Shown: in pieces, positions 25,967 to 36,714 of the stretch | Layout: each line of letters opens with the position of its first letter | How positions within the stretch are numbered: position 1 is the first letter of the stretch | Assembly: GCA_963781155.1 (NCBI GenBank) | Contig: CAWAEC010000011.1 | Location: 496,001 to 560,000, forward strand | Source of the DNA: PALSA-693 sp963781155 | GTDB lineage: Bacteria > Actinomycetota > Acidimicrobiia > Acidimicrobiales > Palsa-688 | Length of the DNA stretch: 64,000 nucleotides | Direction of reading: 5' to 3' | Translations under genes and position numbers: made by a program | Notes under the pieces: generated by a model | The model's database searches: none | Told to the model about the DNA's origin: nothing | The model's input: the letters and a program-made list of their open reading frames with translations, nothing else

Positions 25967-26995
25967 CTACTGGGGCTTCTCGGCGTGGCCGCCGAACTCA
26001 CTACGCATGGCCGACAGGATCCTGTCACTGAACTCGCCGAGTCCCCGCGACTCGAATCGCTCGAACAGTGACGTCGCGATGACGTTCGCCGGAACCCCTT
26101 CGTCGATGGCAGCGAGCACTGTCCACCGGCCCTCTCCCGAATCCGACACCCGTCCGGCAAAGTCGTCCAGGTCAGGGGAGCGCGCAAAGGCATCGGCGGT
26201 GAGATCGATCAGCCACGATCCGACAACCGATCCCCGCCGCCAGAGTTCGGCCACCTCGCCGACCTGGATGTCGTATTGGTACGCCCACGGGTCGCGCAGC
26301 GGGGTGGTCTCCGCATCGACTTCCTGGGTGCGCTTGCCGGCATTGGCGTGCTTGAGGACGCTCAGGCCCTCGGCGATCGCCGCCATCATCCCGTACTCGA
26401 CACCGTTGTGAACCATTTTCACGAAATGTCCGGCCCCGTTCGGACCGCAGTGGAAGTAGCCATCCGGAGCGGTTCCGCCCGTCTTGCGGCTTGGGGTGGG
26501 CTCAGCCGAGCCCACGCCGGGGGCGATGCTCTTGAAAAGGGGTTCCAGGCGCTGTACCACAGCCGTCTCCCCGCCGATCATCAGGCAGTAGCCACGATCG
26601 AGCCCCCAGACCCCGCCGCTGGTGCCGCAATCGAGGTAATGAAGGTTGCGAGAGGCCAGCTTTTTGGCTCGAGGGATATCATCACGGTAATAGGAGTTCC
26701 CCCCGTCGATGACGGCATCATCAGGTTCCAGCAACGGCATCAGCTGATCGAGGGTCGACTCGACGATGGCCGCCGGCAACATCAGCCAGACAGCCCGCGG
26801 CTTGTCAAGTTTGGCCGCGAAATCGTCGAGTGACGCGGCGCCGGTCGCGCCTTCGGTCTCGAGTTCCTTGACCACTTGGGGGTTCACGTCGTAGACGACG
26901 CACCGGTGGCCGTCCCGCATGAGACGGCGAACGAGATTGGACCCCATGCGCCCGAGTCCGATCATGCCGAGCTGCATGGGCTTGTCTGTTGGCAT
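25967..26995 (-). CDS. gnd: 6-phosphogluconate dehydrogenase, decarboxylating (short form)
   Basis: Oxidises 6-phosphogluconate to ribulose-5-phosphate and CO2. 342 residues, the short class (about 300-340) rather than the 470-residue E. coli type. N-terminal Rossmann motif GMIGLGRMGSNLVRRL, DGGNSYYRDD, CGTSGGVWG, and the catalytic segment GPNGAGHFVKMVHNGVEYGMM with Lys, Asn and Glu in the expected order. ATG 26995 or the Met six codons later could be the start. Ten bases separate it from pgi, nine from pgl. Confidence 0.92.
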   Translation of the reverse strand: MPTDKPMQLGMIGLGRMGSNLVRRLMRDGHRCVVYDVNPQVVKELETEGATGAASLDDFAAKLDKPRAVWLMLPAAIVESTLDQLMPLLEPDDAVIDGGNSYYRDDIPRAKKLASRNLHYLDCGTSGGVWGLDRGYCLMIGGETAVVQRLEPLFKSIAPGVGSAEPTPSRKTGGTAPDGYFHCGPNGAGHFVKMVHNGVEYGMMAAIAEGLSVLKHANAGKRTQEVDAETTPLRDPWAYQYDIQVGEVAELWRRGSVVGSWLIDLTADAFARSPDLDDFAGRVSDSGEGRWTVLAAIDEGVPANVIATSLFERFESRGLGEFSDRILSAMRSEFGGHAEKPQ

Positions 26996-27005
26996 TCCTA
27001 CTCCT

Positions 27006-28634
<1,629 letters not shown>

Positions 28635-28651
28635 GTCGGTTCTCCTCTCTC

Positions 28652-29725
28652 TCAGGCCACGGCCGCGCTCTGCGACTTGATCCGGTCCAGCAGCTCGTTC
28701 CACGACGTGACGAAGGCGGCCGCTCCGTCGCGTTGCAGTGTCGCTGCCACCTGCTTCGTGTCCACTCCGGCGTCGCGGAACTGGCTCAACATGGCGTCGA
28801 CGTTGCCGCCGTCCGCAGGCAGCGAGTCGCCGACTTCACCATGGTCAAAGAAGGCCTTCAGGGTCTCGTCGGGCATGGTATTGACCGTAAACGGGGCGGC
28901 CAACCCGTGCACGTACAGGGTGTCGGGAGCGTTGGGGTCCTTCGTACTGGTGCTGGCCCACAGCAAACGCTGGATGCGAGCGCCTGAGTTTTGCAGCCCT
29001 TGCATCCGGTCAGAGCTCATCAGGGCCCGGTACGCCCGGTAGACGTCCAGCCCGACCGCCAGGGCCAGGTGGTCTACCAGATCTGGCGGCACCTCCTTGG
29101 CCACGGCCACATCCCAGCGGGACATGAACACCGATGCCACCGAGTCAACCGCCGGATCGAGGCCTTCCGCCACCCTGCGTTCCACTCCTTTGAGGTAGGC
29201 GTCGGCCGCAGCTTGGTATTGCTCGGCGGAGAACAGCAGCGTCACATTCACCGGCACCCCGGCCGCAATGGCCTCGGTGATGGCAGGGAGCCCCTGTGGC
29301 GTGCCCGGGATCTTGATGAACAGGTTGGGGCGCCCAGCCCGGGCATGGAGTTCTTTGGCCGCCTCAACGGTGCGGGCGGTGTCGTACGCCAGAAGCGGCG
29401 ACACCTCCAGCGACACCCAGCCGTCGACTCGATCGGTCCGTTCGTGGATCGGGAGAAAGAGGTCGGCGGCCCGCCGCAGGTCCTCGATGGCCAACTCGAA
29501 AAACAGCGCTTCATCGGAGAAGCCCTGACCTGACTTGGCGCGGATGGCATCGTCGTAGTCGCCAGACCCGATGGCCTTGTCGAAGATGGACGGATTGGAA
29601 GTCAAGCCCGTCACGGAATAGGAGTCGATGTACCGCTGGATGGTGCCGTCATCGAGCAAGCTGCGGGTGATGTTGTCCAGCCAGAGGCTCTGACCCCGCT
29701 CATGGAGAATCTCGGTGGCTTTCAC
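28652..29725 (-). CDS. tal: Transaldolase
   Basis: Transfers dihydroxyacetone from sedoheptulose-7-phosphate to glyceraldehyde-3-phosphate in the non-oxidative pentose phosphate pathway. 357 residues, close to actinobacterial transaldolases that are often linked to pgi. Seen: VTGLTSNPSIFDKAI, NLFIKIPGTPQGLPAI with the Schiff-base Lys, NVTLLFSAEQY and LWASTSTKDPNAPDTLYV. First gene of the tal-pgi-gnd-pgl operon. No transketolase gene is adjacent. Confidence 0.95.
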   Translation of the reverse strand: MKATEILHERGQSLWLDNITRSLLDDGTIQRYIDSYSVTGLTSNPSIFDKAIGSGDYDDAIRAKSGQGFSDEALFFELAIEDLRRAADLFLPIHERTDRVDGWVSLEVSPLLAYDTARTVEAAKELHARAGRPNLFIKIPGTPQGLPAITEAIAAGVPVNVTLLFSAEQYQAAADAYLKGVERRVAEGLDPAVDSVASVFMSRWDVAVAKEVPPDLVDHLALAVGLDVYRAYRALMSSDRMQGLQNSGARIQRLLWASTSTKDPNAPDTLYVHGLAAPFTVNTMPDETLKAFFDHGEVGDSLPADGGNVDAMLSQFRDAGVDTKQVAATLQRDGAAAFVTSWNELLDRIKSQSAAVA

Positions 29726-29849
29726 TGGTCTCCTTTCGCGATCGCGCCGGTCACCCGCCGAGGTTATCCCGGCGGACCAAGTCCCCCGTCACCAGCCGCG
29801 TATTCCGGGGGCGTCGTGCACCAGCCGGTGCCGACCGCCCGCCGGGTCC

Positions 29850-30472
29850 TCATGCCCGCAGCGCCGCCCCGGAGGCCAGACGGGTCCGGAGGCCGTCGAG
29901 CAGGATCTCGAAGCCCCGGTCGAAGTAGTCTTCGGGGACCAGCCCGGGGGCGGTCTGAACCACTTCGGCCAGGGTCGGCGACAGGTGCATCATGTCGGGG
30001 ACGACGCCCGAACCGTTCGGTCGGGTAAGGCCTTGGTAGACGCGCTGCTGACCGATCGAGTACGCCCAGACCACCTCGAACGCGACGGCCGCCTCCTCTG
30101 CCCCGAAGCCGGCATCAGCCAGGATCGCCATCACCCCGTCGGCCAGACGGCGTTGGTTCGGCCCCGAGGCCAGGACCGGTGGTTGCCCGGGTACTGATGT
30201 GGCTACCCGGAAGGCCACTCGTTCGAGTTGGCGCAGTCGCTCGTCCCACCGGCCCGACGCGGGCGGGGAACCGGAACAGGGGCGTACAGTTCGTCCACGA
30301 CCAGCTCGAGCAAGACCTGCCGGTTGGGAATATGCCGGTACGCGGCCATGGCCGAGAGACCGAGCTCATCGGCCACCATCCGCATGCTCAGGGCATCGAA
30401 TCCCACCCGCCGGGCGACGCGCAGTGCGGCCTGGACGACGGCGCGCCGATCGAGGGTGGCGGGGCGGCTCAC
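29850..30472 (-). pseudogene. TetR-family regulator with a one-base frameshift
   Basis: The N-terminal part (from 30472) is a TetR DNA-binding domain: RRAVVQAALRVARRVGF, LSMRMVADELGLSAMAAYRHI. The C-terminal part lies in another frame, continuing RWDERLRQLERVAFRVATS to 29850 and resembling the TetR C-terminal ligand domain. Adding one base to the run at 30265-30268 (C run on the coding strand) joins them into about 207 residues. It lies 17 bases downstream of amidohydrolase copy 5 on the same strand and may control it. Unrepaired, the product would be only the 89-residue DNA-binding half. Confidence 0.78.
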
Positions 30473-30489
30473 GGGACGCGACGCCGACC

Positions 30490-31701
30490 TCAGAGGTTGT
30501 ACAGCGTGACTGCGTTCTCCCCTGCGATCAGGTTCTGCTGATCGTCACTGAGCGATTCGATGTTCTCAAAGAGCTCCTCGGTGGTACCGGGGAACTTGGC
30601 GTCCGGGTGAGGGTAGTCCGAGGCCCAGATGATGCGGTCCGCGCCGCACAGCGGCGAATTGGCCGTGAAGCCGAGGGTGGATTCGTCGGCGTCGAAACTG
30701 ATCCAGCATTGCCGGCGGAAGTATTCGGATGGCGCCATCTTCAGGTTGGGGACATCGGGTCGGAAAAGCGGAACGGTGGCGTGATGATCCAGACGCTCGA
30801 GCCAAGGCACCAGCCAACCGCCGTTTGCCTCCAGGAAGATCAGGCGCAGCGTCGGATATCGCTCGCAGACGCCGCCCGAGAGGAGAAACGCCATCGAGCT
30901 CATCATGTCGAACGGGTTGGAAAGAGCCTGGCTGAAATAGATGTTGTCGATTGCGATACCGCCGGCCTGGTCGGGGTCACTGAAGGTCTTGATGTCCTCG
31001 TGGACTCGGTCGAAATGCATCCCGATACAGGCGCCGGGCAAGCGGGAGTCCAGGAACGGGTGAAGACCGAGCGGGAGGCCGGTGTCGCAGGCGGCTTTCC
31101 AGATCGGGTCGTACACGGAGTGGTTGAACGGCTTCCAGTCCGCTGTCGGATTGGGGCGGATGAAGGCGGCCACCATTCCCGGGAGTTCGGCGGCACGGCG
31201 AAGTTCCGCTGCCGCCGCGTCAATATCCTGTTGGGGCAACAGGGCTGCGCCGAAAAGGCGTCCCTCACCGTCCTGGGTGTGGTCGGATAGCCAGTTGTTG
31301 TACGCCTGGCACTGAGCGATGGCGTAGTCAACATCCTTGTAACACTGGATGCCGAGAAGCTGCGTCGGATAAAGGACCGACATGTGGATGTCGTCGGCGG
31401 CCATATCCTCGAGCCGGGGCTTGGCGTTATATGCCGCCGGACGGACCTCGGTGTAGCGCAACTCTCCGTTCATGGCCCGCTGGCAATCCTCTTCACTCAT
31501 GCCAGCTGTCCCCGATACCGACGCATTGTTGCCTGGCGATCGAACGCCGTCCCACACCAGCCACTCTGTCCCGTCAGCCTCGGTTTCGATATGCCAGATC
31601 CGGTCGCGGTATTTGGCAGGGGCATAATCGAGCATCGCGGTCGGGTGTTCGAGGATGTGCCCGTCCGAGTCCACGAAGGTGAGGTCTTGCTTGGCGACCA
31701 C
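30490..31701 (-). CDS. ACMSD-type amidohydrolase family protein (copy 5)
   Basis: 403 residues from GTG 31701, which is behind GGGGGAG; a long upstream frame extension lacks similarity. N-terminal metal motif FVDSDGHILEHP (residues 9-20) has a Gly where the other copies have Ser/Ala/Asp. Further: LEDMAADDIHMSVLYPTQ, CQAYNNWLSDHTQDGEGRL, LEANGGWLVPWLERLDHH and the late metal motif IIWASDYPHPDAKFP. Operon partner of the frameshifted TetR; diverges from MFS copy 2. Confidence 0.86.
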   Translation of the reverse strand: MVAKQDLTFVDSDGHILEHPTAMLDYAPAKYRDRIWHIETEADGTEWLVWDGVRSPGNNASVSGTAGMSEEDCQRAMNGELRYTEVRPAAYNAKPRLEDMAADDIHMSVLYPTQLLGIQCYKDVDYAIAQCQAYNNWLSDHTQDGEGRLFGAALLPQQDIDAAAAELRRAAELPGMVAAFIRPNPTADWKPFNHSVYDPIWKAACDTGLPLGLHPFLDSRLPGACIGMHFDRVHEDIKTFSDPDQAGGIAIDNIYFSQALSNPFDMMSSMAFLLSGGVCERYPTLRLIFLEANGGWLVPWLERLDHHATVPLFRPDVPNLKMAPSEYFRRQCWISFDADESTLGFTANSPLCGADRIIWASDYPHPDAKFPGTTEELFENIESLSDDQQNLIAGENAVTLYNL

Positions 31702-31924
31702 GGCTCCCCCTTTTTGGTGATGTCGGCCTCTTCTACAGGAGGCACACTCTTTCAGATTACACCGTACGCGAAAGTCGCTCCCGGTGTCAACCATTGGCCT
31801 GTCCACCCATGTGATCTCCGCCGCCGTGTCGACCGAGTCCGGGCGCAACCGGTTGAATCGCGTTTGCTCGACGAACGGGATTCTGTGCCATTCTGGGCTG
31901 GTGGGCCACGCCGGCGACTCCCTA

Positions 31925-33388
31925 ATGGCGCGGACCCGGCAGCGACTGTCACCCGAGGTCGTTGTCGGGGTTGTTTTCGTAAGTTCCATGTTCATGACCA
32001 TCATGGACATCACGGTGGTCAACGTGGCCATCCCGACCATTGCCCGCGAGTTCCACGCTCCGATCTCGTCAGTCCAGTGGGTCGCCACCGGCTATCTGCT
32101 CAGCCTGGCCATGTGGATACCGGCATCGGGGTGGATCGGCGACCGGTTCGGCGTCAAACGGGTCCTGTTGGCCGCGATCGCGGTGTTTACTCTGGGATCG
32201 GCGTCGTGCGCGCTGGCTAACAGCCTGACGGCACTCACGATTGCCCGAGTATTTCAAGGCGTCGGCGGCGGCATGATGCAGCCCGTCGGGATGGCCCTGC
32301 TGTTCCGCACCTTCCCGCCCGAGCGGCGCGCCCGGGCTTCACAGATCCTGATCATCCCCACGGCCGTGGCGCCGGCTCTCGGCCCCATCGTCGGTGGCGT
32401 GCTGGTACAGCACGCGTCGTGGCGATGGGCCTTCCTGATCAACATCCCCGTCGGAGTGATCGCTGTAACTTTCGGCGTCTTGTTCCTCAAAGCCCAACCC
32501 CACGAATCGCCGGGCCGCTTTGACCTCCGGGGCTTTTTGTTGGGAGGACCGGGTCTGGCGTCGCTGCTCTACGGGGTCTCCCGCGGCCCTGTCGGCGGTT
32601 GGGCCGCACCCCAGGTGGTCGCGTCGATCCTGAGCGGAGTGTTGCTACTCACCCTGCTGGTCGTCGTTGAGTTGCGAACGCCCGACCCGTTGCTCGATTT
32701 CCGGCTGTTCCGGCACCGGCTGTTCCTCGACTGCACGCTCGTCGGGATCGTGGGGTTCGGCGCCTTCCTGGGCACGTTGTTTATCGTGCCCATCTACCTT
32801 CAGGAAGCCCGGCATTTCTCGCCGGTTGCCTCCGGCCTGGCAACCTTTCCCGAAGCGCTTGGGGTGCTGGTGTCCACCCAGATTGCTGGGCGGTTGTACC
32901 CGCACATCGGACCCCGGCGCCTGCAGTTCGCAGGATTGATCTGGTTGTCCGCCCTCTTGCTGGCCGCCTCGGCGTTTTTCGGCGGGGGTACCAGCATCTG
33001 GCTCGTCCGTCTGTTTATGTTCGGCCTGGGCACCGGGCTGGCGTACATCTTCATCTCTCAACAAGCAGCCCGGTTTGCCACCATCTCTCCCGCCGACACC
33101 GGCCGCGCTACCGCCCTGGCGGCGGCGATCCAGCAGGCCTCGTCCGCCGCCGGCATCGCCCTGCTCACCACCGTCCTGGCCGCCCAGACCACCCACGGCC
33201 TCCCACCCACACCCGGCGACTTCGGCCCCGTCTTCCTGGCCGCGGCCGGGCTGGCCCTGGCCGGTGGCCTTCTCGCCCTGCGAATCCGGGACGAGGACGC
33301 AGCGGTGACCATGGGACACGCGCCACGAGAGGTTCCCGCTACGACCGCCGCCGCGGTCGCGGTCGGTGAGAGTTCGCCCGCCGGCTAA
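31925..33388 (+). CDS. MFS drug:H+ antiporter-2 family transporter (copy 2)
   Basis: 487-residue DHA2-type MFS protein, about 14 helices. Helix 1 region MTIMDITVVNVAIPTIAREF, SSVQWVATGYLLSLAMWIPASGW then motif A-like GWIGDRFGVKRVLLAA, RVFQGVGGGMMQPVGMALLFR (motif-C region ALGPIVGGVLV follows). ATG 31925 opens the hydrophobic protein; a GTG eight codons upstream is possible. The extreme 3' end has a Pro/Ala-rich cytoplasmic tail. Diverges from amidohydrolase copy 5 over about 220 bases; likely exports a compound related to that pathway. Confidence 0.87.
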   Translation: MARTRQRLSPEVVVGVVFVSSMFMTIMDITVVNVAIPTIAREFHAPISSVQWVATGYLLSLAMWIPASGWIGDRFGVKRVLLAAIAVFTLGSASCALANSLTALTIARVFQGVGGGMMQPVGMALLFRTFPPERRARASQILIIPTAVAPALGPIVGGVLVQHASWRWAFLINIPVGVIAVTFGVLFLKAQPHESPGRFDLRGFLLGGPGLASLLYGVSRGPVGGWAAPQVVASILSGVLLLTLLVVVELRTPDPLLDFRLFRHRLFLDCTLVGIVGFGAFLGTLFIVPIYLQEARHFSPVASGLATFPEALGVLVSTQIAGRLYPHIGPRRLQFAGLIWLSALLLAASAFFGGGTSIWLVRLFMFGLGTGLAYIFISQQAARFATISPADTGRATALAAAIQQASSAAGIALLTTVLAAQTTHGLPPTPGDFGPVFLAAAGLALAGGLLALRIRDEDAAVTMGHAPREVPATTAAAVAVGESSPAG

Positions 33389-33514
33389 GGGATAGCCGCC
33401 GAAAGGGGCGCCGGCTCAGCCATATCGGCCGCGGCGTCACCAGCAGGTGACCGCCACGAGCAAGGCCGTTCCACCCCCGGGGCGTGGTTTGGGTCGACTC
33501 GCTATCATCGCCGC

Positions 33515-34360
33515 ATGACTGATCGAAAAGTGGCTTTCGTTACCGGCGCCAGCAGGGGGATAGGCAAGGGCATCGCTGTCCATCTGGCACGCGCCGGTTA
33601 TGACGTCGCCCTCACGGCGAGGACCGTGAACGAAGGCGAAGGCCGAGAGCACTCATCGACGGTCCAGCGCTCCGACACCAGCCCGTTGCCGGGCAGCTTG
33701 ACCAGCACGGCCGAGATGATTGAGAAGGAAGGGAGCCGCTCGCTTGTCGTTCCCGCCGATCTGCTGGACCGGGCCTCGCTCGGGGCGGCGGTAGCCACGG
33801 TCATGGAGCGTTGGGGCGGCGTCGACGTGCTGGTCAACAACGCCCGCTACATCGGTCCCGGGCACATGGACCTGTTCATCGACACACCGATCGAGCTGCT
33901 GGAAAAGCACTTCGAGGCAAATGTCATGGCGCCGATCGTTCTCGCCAAACAGGTTCTGCCGTACATGCTCTCTCAGGGGCAGGGAACCATCATCAATGTG
34001 TCGTCCGGTGCCGGACTGGCCACTCCACCGAACAGAGCCGGCGAGGGCGGGTGGGGGCTCGGCTACGGCTTCAGCAAGGCCAGCATTTACCGCCTCGCGG
34101 GTTTTCTTGCTCTCGAACTGGGCGACCGCGGCATACGGGCTTACAACCTCGAGCCGGGATTCGTGGCCACCGAGCGCATGGTGCAGGACATGGGCGCATT
34201 TGGCTTTGATGCATCCACCGGAGTGCCAGTTGACGTCCCGGGCGCGGTCAGTGCCTGGCTGGCCGTCGACCCCGATGCGGCCGAGCCCAATGGCCGCACG
34301 GTGGACGCCCCCACCGTCGCCCGTGAGCTCGGGCTGGTGCCCGGGTGGCCCAGAGACTGA
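33515..34360 (+). CDS. Short-chain dehydrogenase/reductase
   Basis: 281-residue SDR. Cofactor motif VTGASRGIGKG, VALTARTVNEGEG, then an extra 15-20 residue hydrophilic insertion (EHSSTVQRSDTSPLPGSL) before the second helix, VLVNNARY in place of NNAG, catalytic Ser in IINVSSGAGLA and Tyr-x3-Lys in LGYGFSKASIYRL. C-terminal residues LEPGFVATERM fit NAD(P)-loop closure. Upstream of P450 copy 2 on the same strand with a 184-base gap. Confidence 0.84.
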   Translation: MTDRKVAFVTGASRGIGKGIAVHLARAGYDVALTARTVNEGEGREHSSTVQRSDTSPLPGSLTSTAEMIEKEGSRSLVVPADLLDRASLGAAVATVMERWGGVDVLVNNARYIGPGHMDLFIDTPIELLEKHFEANVMAPIVLAKQVLPYMLSQGQGTIINVSSGAGLATPPNRAGEGGWGLGYGFSKASIYRLAGFLALELGDRGIRAYNLEPGFVATERMVQDMGAFGFDASTGVPVDVPGAVSAWLAVDPDAAEPNGRTVDAPTVARELGLVPGWPRD

Positions 34361-34544
34361 GCCTGACCAAGGCACCTGCTGGCCAGGCGGGCGCCCCCTC
34401 GGAGGTACTCGCCAACACCGCCGGCAAACATCAAGCAGACCGCTCCGGGCCAGCGTCGGGGCTGTCCGCACTGCCGCTGCACTTACTGATCGGCGCCAAC
34501 GTACACTCGGCTGGTCGTTTGGATCTTTTCTTCGGGAGTCGCGC

Positions 34545-35759
34545 GTGACAGATACAGGCACCAACCCAACCGAAGCCGGCGCCGCCGACGCCGAGGCCCG
34601 ATTTGCGGAGATGATGGACATGTCAGCTCCGCAACAGCGGTACGCAGACATGGTTCGCGATGGCGTGGTCATGCCGCTGCCCGGCCTGGCCATGCCCAGC
34701 AGCCGGGAAGCTGTTGATACCGTTCTCCGCCATCACGAGGTGTTCACGTCCGAGTTCGGCCTCGATCTCGGCAACGTGCGGCCCCTCATCCCCCTATCGG
34801 TGGATCCACCCCGGCACTCGAAGTACCGCAAGATCCTCGACCCCCTCTTCGCACCAAAACGGATGGATGCCGTCGAGGGTGATATTGCCAGCCGGGTGGA
34901 TCACTTCATCGACGCATTCGAAGACCGGGGCGAATGCAACTTCACCGAGGAATTTGCGGAGCTGTTCCCGTCGTCAGTGTTCCTCGGCATGATGGGGCTG
35001 CCGTGGGCTGAGCTCGACACGTTTCTCCGCCTTCGCGACGGTATCCTGCGCCCGCAAAAACTGGACCCCGACGCTGCGCTGGATATCGACAAGCGCCAGG
35101 CGATCGCCCGGGCCACCGGTCTGGACATCTACGAGTATTTCGGTCAGATGCTGGACGAACGTCAGGCTCGTCCCACTGACGACATTCTGACGCATTTCCT
35201 CACCGCTGAGATCGACGGTGAAAAGTTGTCTCGGGACGAGATCCTCGACATCTGCTTCCTGTTTCTCATCGCCGGGCTCGACACCGTGAGCGACTCGCTG
35301 ACGTGCTTCTACGCCTTCCTGGCCACCCACCCGGATCATCGCCGACGCCTCGTCGACGACCCCGCCGTCATCCCGGCAGCGGTCGAGGAGTTGCTCCGGT
35401 GGGAAACGCCGGTTCCTGCCGTACCCCGCATGGCGAAAACGGACTACGAGGTCGCCGGCACACTGATCCCGGCCGGGACCATGATCAGCGTGAACGTCGG
35501 TGCCGCCAACGTCGATCCCGCTGAGTTCCCCGATGCCAACGAGATCCGCTTCGAGCGCGAGGCCAACCGGCATCTGGCTTTCGGGGGCGGCGTGCACCGC
35601 TGCCTCGGGAGTCACCTGGCCCGCCGCGAGCTGCGGGTGACCTTGCGCCAGTGGCACCGGCGCATCCCGGAGTACGAGATCAAGCCCGGCCACGAGCAGC
35701 TCGAGTATGCGCCGGGGTTGCGGCATGTCAAAGATCTCATCCTCGTCTGGCCGGGTTGA
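34545..35759 (+). CDS. Cytochrome P450 (copy 2)
   Basis: 404-residue soluble P450. GTG 34545 with GGGAG upstream; the open frame reaches much further back but overlaps the SDR. I-helix FLIAGLDTVSDSL (Asp-Thr in place of the common Glu-Thr), K-helix EELLRWETP and heme loop FGGGVHRCLGSHLARREL. HSKYRKILDPLFAPKRM is the C-helix His-Arg region. Ends at a convergent hairpin shared with the cyclase gene. Electron partner not adjacent. Confidence 0.92.
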   Translation: MTDTGTNPTEAGAADAEARFAEMMDMSAPQQRYADMVRDGVVMPLPGLAMPSSREAVDTVLRHHEVFTSEFGLDLGNVRPLIPLSVDPPRHSKYRKILDPLFAPKRMDAVEGDIASRVDHFIDAFEDRGECNFTEEFAELFPSSVFLGMMGLPWAELDTFLRLRDGILRPQKLDPDAALDIDKRQAIARATGLDIYEYFGQMLDERQARPTDDILTHFLTAEIDGEKLSRDEILDICFLFLIAGLDTVSDSLTCFYAFLATHPDHRRRLVDDPAVIPAAVEELLRWETPVPAVPRMAKTDYEVAGTLIPAGTMISVNVGAANVDPAEFPDANEIRFEREANRHLAFGGGVHRCLGSHLARRELRVTLRQWHRRIPEYEIKPGHEQLEYAPGLRHVKDLILVWPG

Positions 35760-35760
35760 G

Positions 35761-35812
35761 AAACGTTTCGGCACCAAACTAGACGTAAAACGTTTGGGGC
35801 CAAATCGTCTAG
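35761..35812. terminator. Nested convergent terminator with AAACGTTT repeats
   Basis: Outer stem CTAGACG (35779-35785) / CGTCTAG (35806-35812) encloses TTTGG-gg-CCAAA. Just before it, AAACGTTT (35761) recurs at 35788 with a shared GG..CCAAA follow-on, so the segment is also a direct repeat. It separates the P450 stop (35759) from the convergent cyclase stop (35809), which it partly includes. Confidence 0.6.
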
Positions 35813-36714
35813 AGCACCAGGAGCGGGGTCACGTTGCAGCCAGTACCCCCGGGGATGGCGATGGGCGCCACCACCAGCGCCCCGGTCTGCCTTCCCTCCC
35901 GGGCCACGGCCGCGGCCGCCCCCAGGTCGCAATTATCCACCAGCAACAGCCCGATGGCCCGGATCAGCCGGTGCACGCACAGCGGCGGCTCACCACCGCC
36001 ACTGGCATCCAGAAAGTCCCAGCAGACCAGAGAGACGCCATGGTCCACGATCCACTCCGCTCCGCTTCGGCCGACCCCGGGCCGAGCGCCCCCGGCGTCG
36101 GCGGCGGTGCTCGCCTCGAGGCGGTCGCGGCCCAGGTACAGGACCAGGGCGTCGCCGGGCTCGAACCGGACGGAGCCAAGGGCCCGATCGATGTCCTCGC
36201 CCGTGACGGGTTCGTCCACCGCGACCCACTCCTGGTCCCGGGTTCCCGGCACGTCGACGACCACGCCACGCGTCACGAGACCATGCAGAGCCAGGTCGGC
36301 CATCGAAGTCAGCCGTGGATCGCCCAGGCGGAACCCGCCATAGAACTCTCCTCCGAAGGAGATGTGGTTGAGCGCGTCGAGATGGGTGTTGACCAGCCCA
36401 TGACACCGCAGCTCCAGGCGGTCCATGGCAATTCCGATGGGGCCTTCGTTCTCGAAGACCTCGAGTGAGAACGCGTGTGCGTCGCCGGCCGTCGGCACGT
36501 CGACGAGCGGCCGGGCCAGGCTGAGGCATTCCCCGCTCTCGACCGCCTCTGCCGCCCGCCGTCGCGCCGCGGCATCGATGAGGTTGGCGGTGCCGAGCCG
36601 GTCGCCGTGACCAAAGCGCTCCTCCGCCACCAGGTTCGCCAGATACTCGTCGTAGTCGACCACTCGCTCCTCCATAGAATCACTCGACGCGACCGGCGCG
36701 TCGGGCTCGATCAT
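35809..36714 (-). CDS. Cyclase/kynurenine formamidase-like family protein
   Basis: 301-residue metal-dependent hydrolase of the cyclase (PF04199-type) family. The zinc motif HLDALNH is in NTHLDALNHISFGGEFY, preceded by the usual ELRCHGLVNTH; GDALVLYLGRDR, WIVDHGVSLVCWD and the C-terminal HRLIRAIGLLLVDNCDL are family features. Members hydrolyse amides or lactones. Its ATG overlaps the stop of the upstream TetR gene (ATGA), so both are translated in a coupled way. Substrate unknown. Confidence 0.85.
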   Translation of the reverse strand: MIEPDAPVASSDSMEERVVDYDEYLANLVAEERFGHGDRLGTANLIDAAARRRAAEAVESGECLSLARPLVDVPTAGDAHAFSLEVFENEGPIGIAMDRLELRCHGLVNTHLDALNHISFGGEFYGGFRLGDPRLTSMADLALHGLVTRGVVVDVPGTRDQEWVAVDEPVTGEDIDRALGSVRFEPGDALVLYLGRDRLEASTAADAGGARPGVGRSGAEWIVDHGVSLVCWDFLDASGGGEPPLCVHRLIRAIGLLLVDNCDLGAAAAVAREGRQTGALVVAPIAIPGGTGCNVTPLLVL

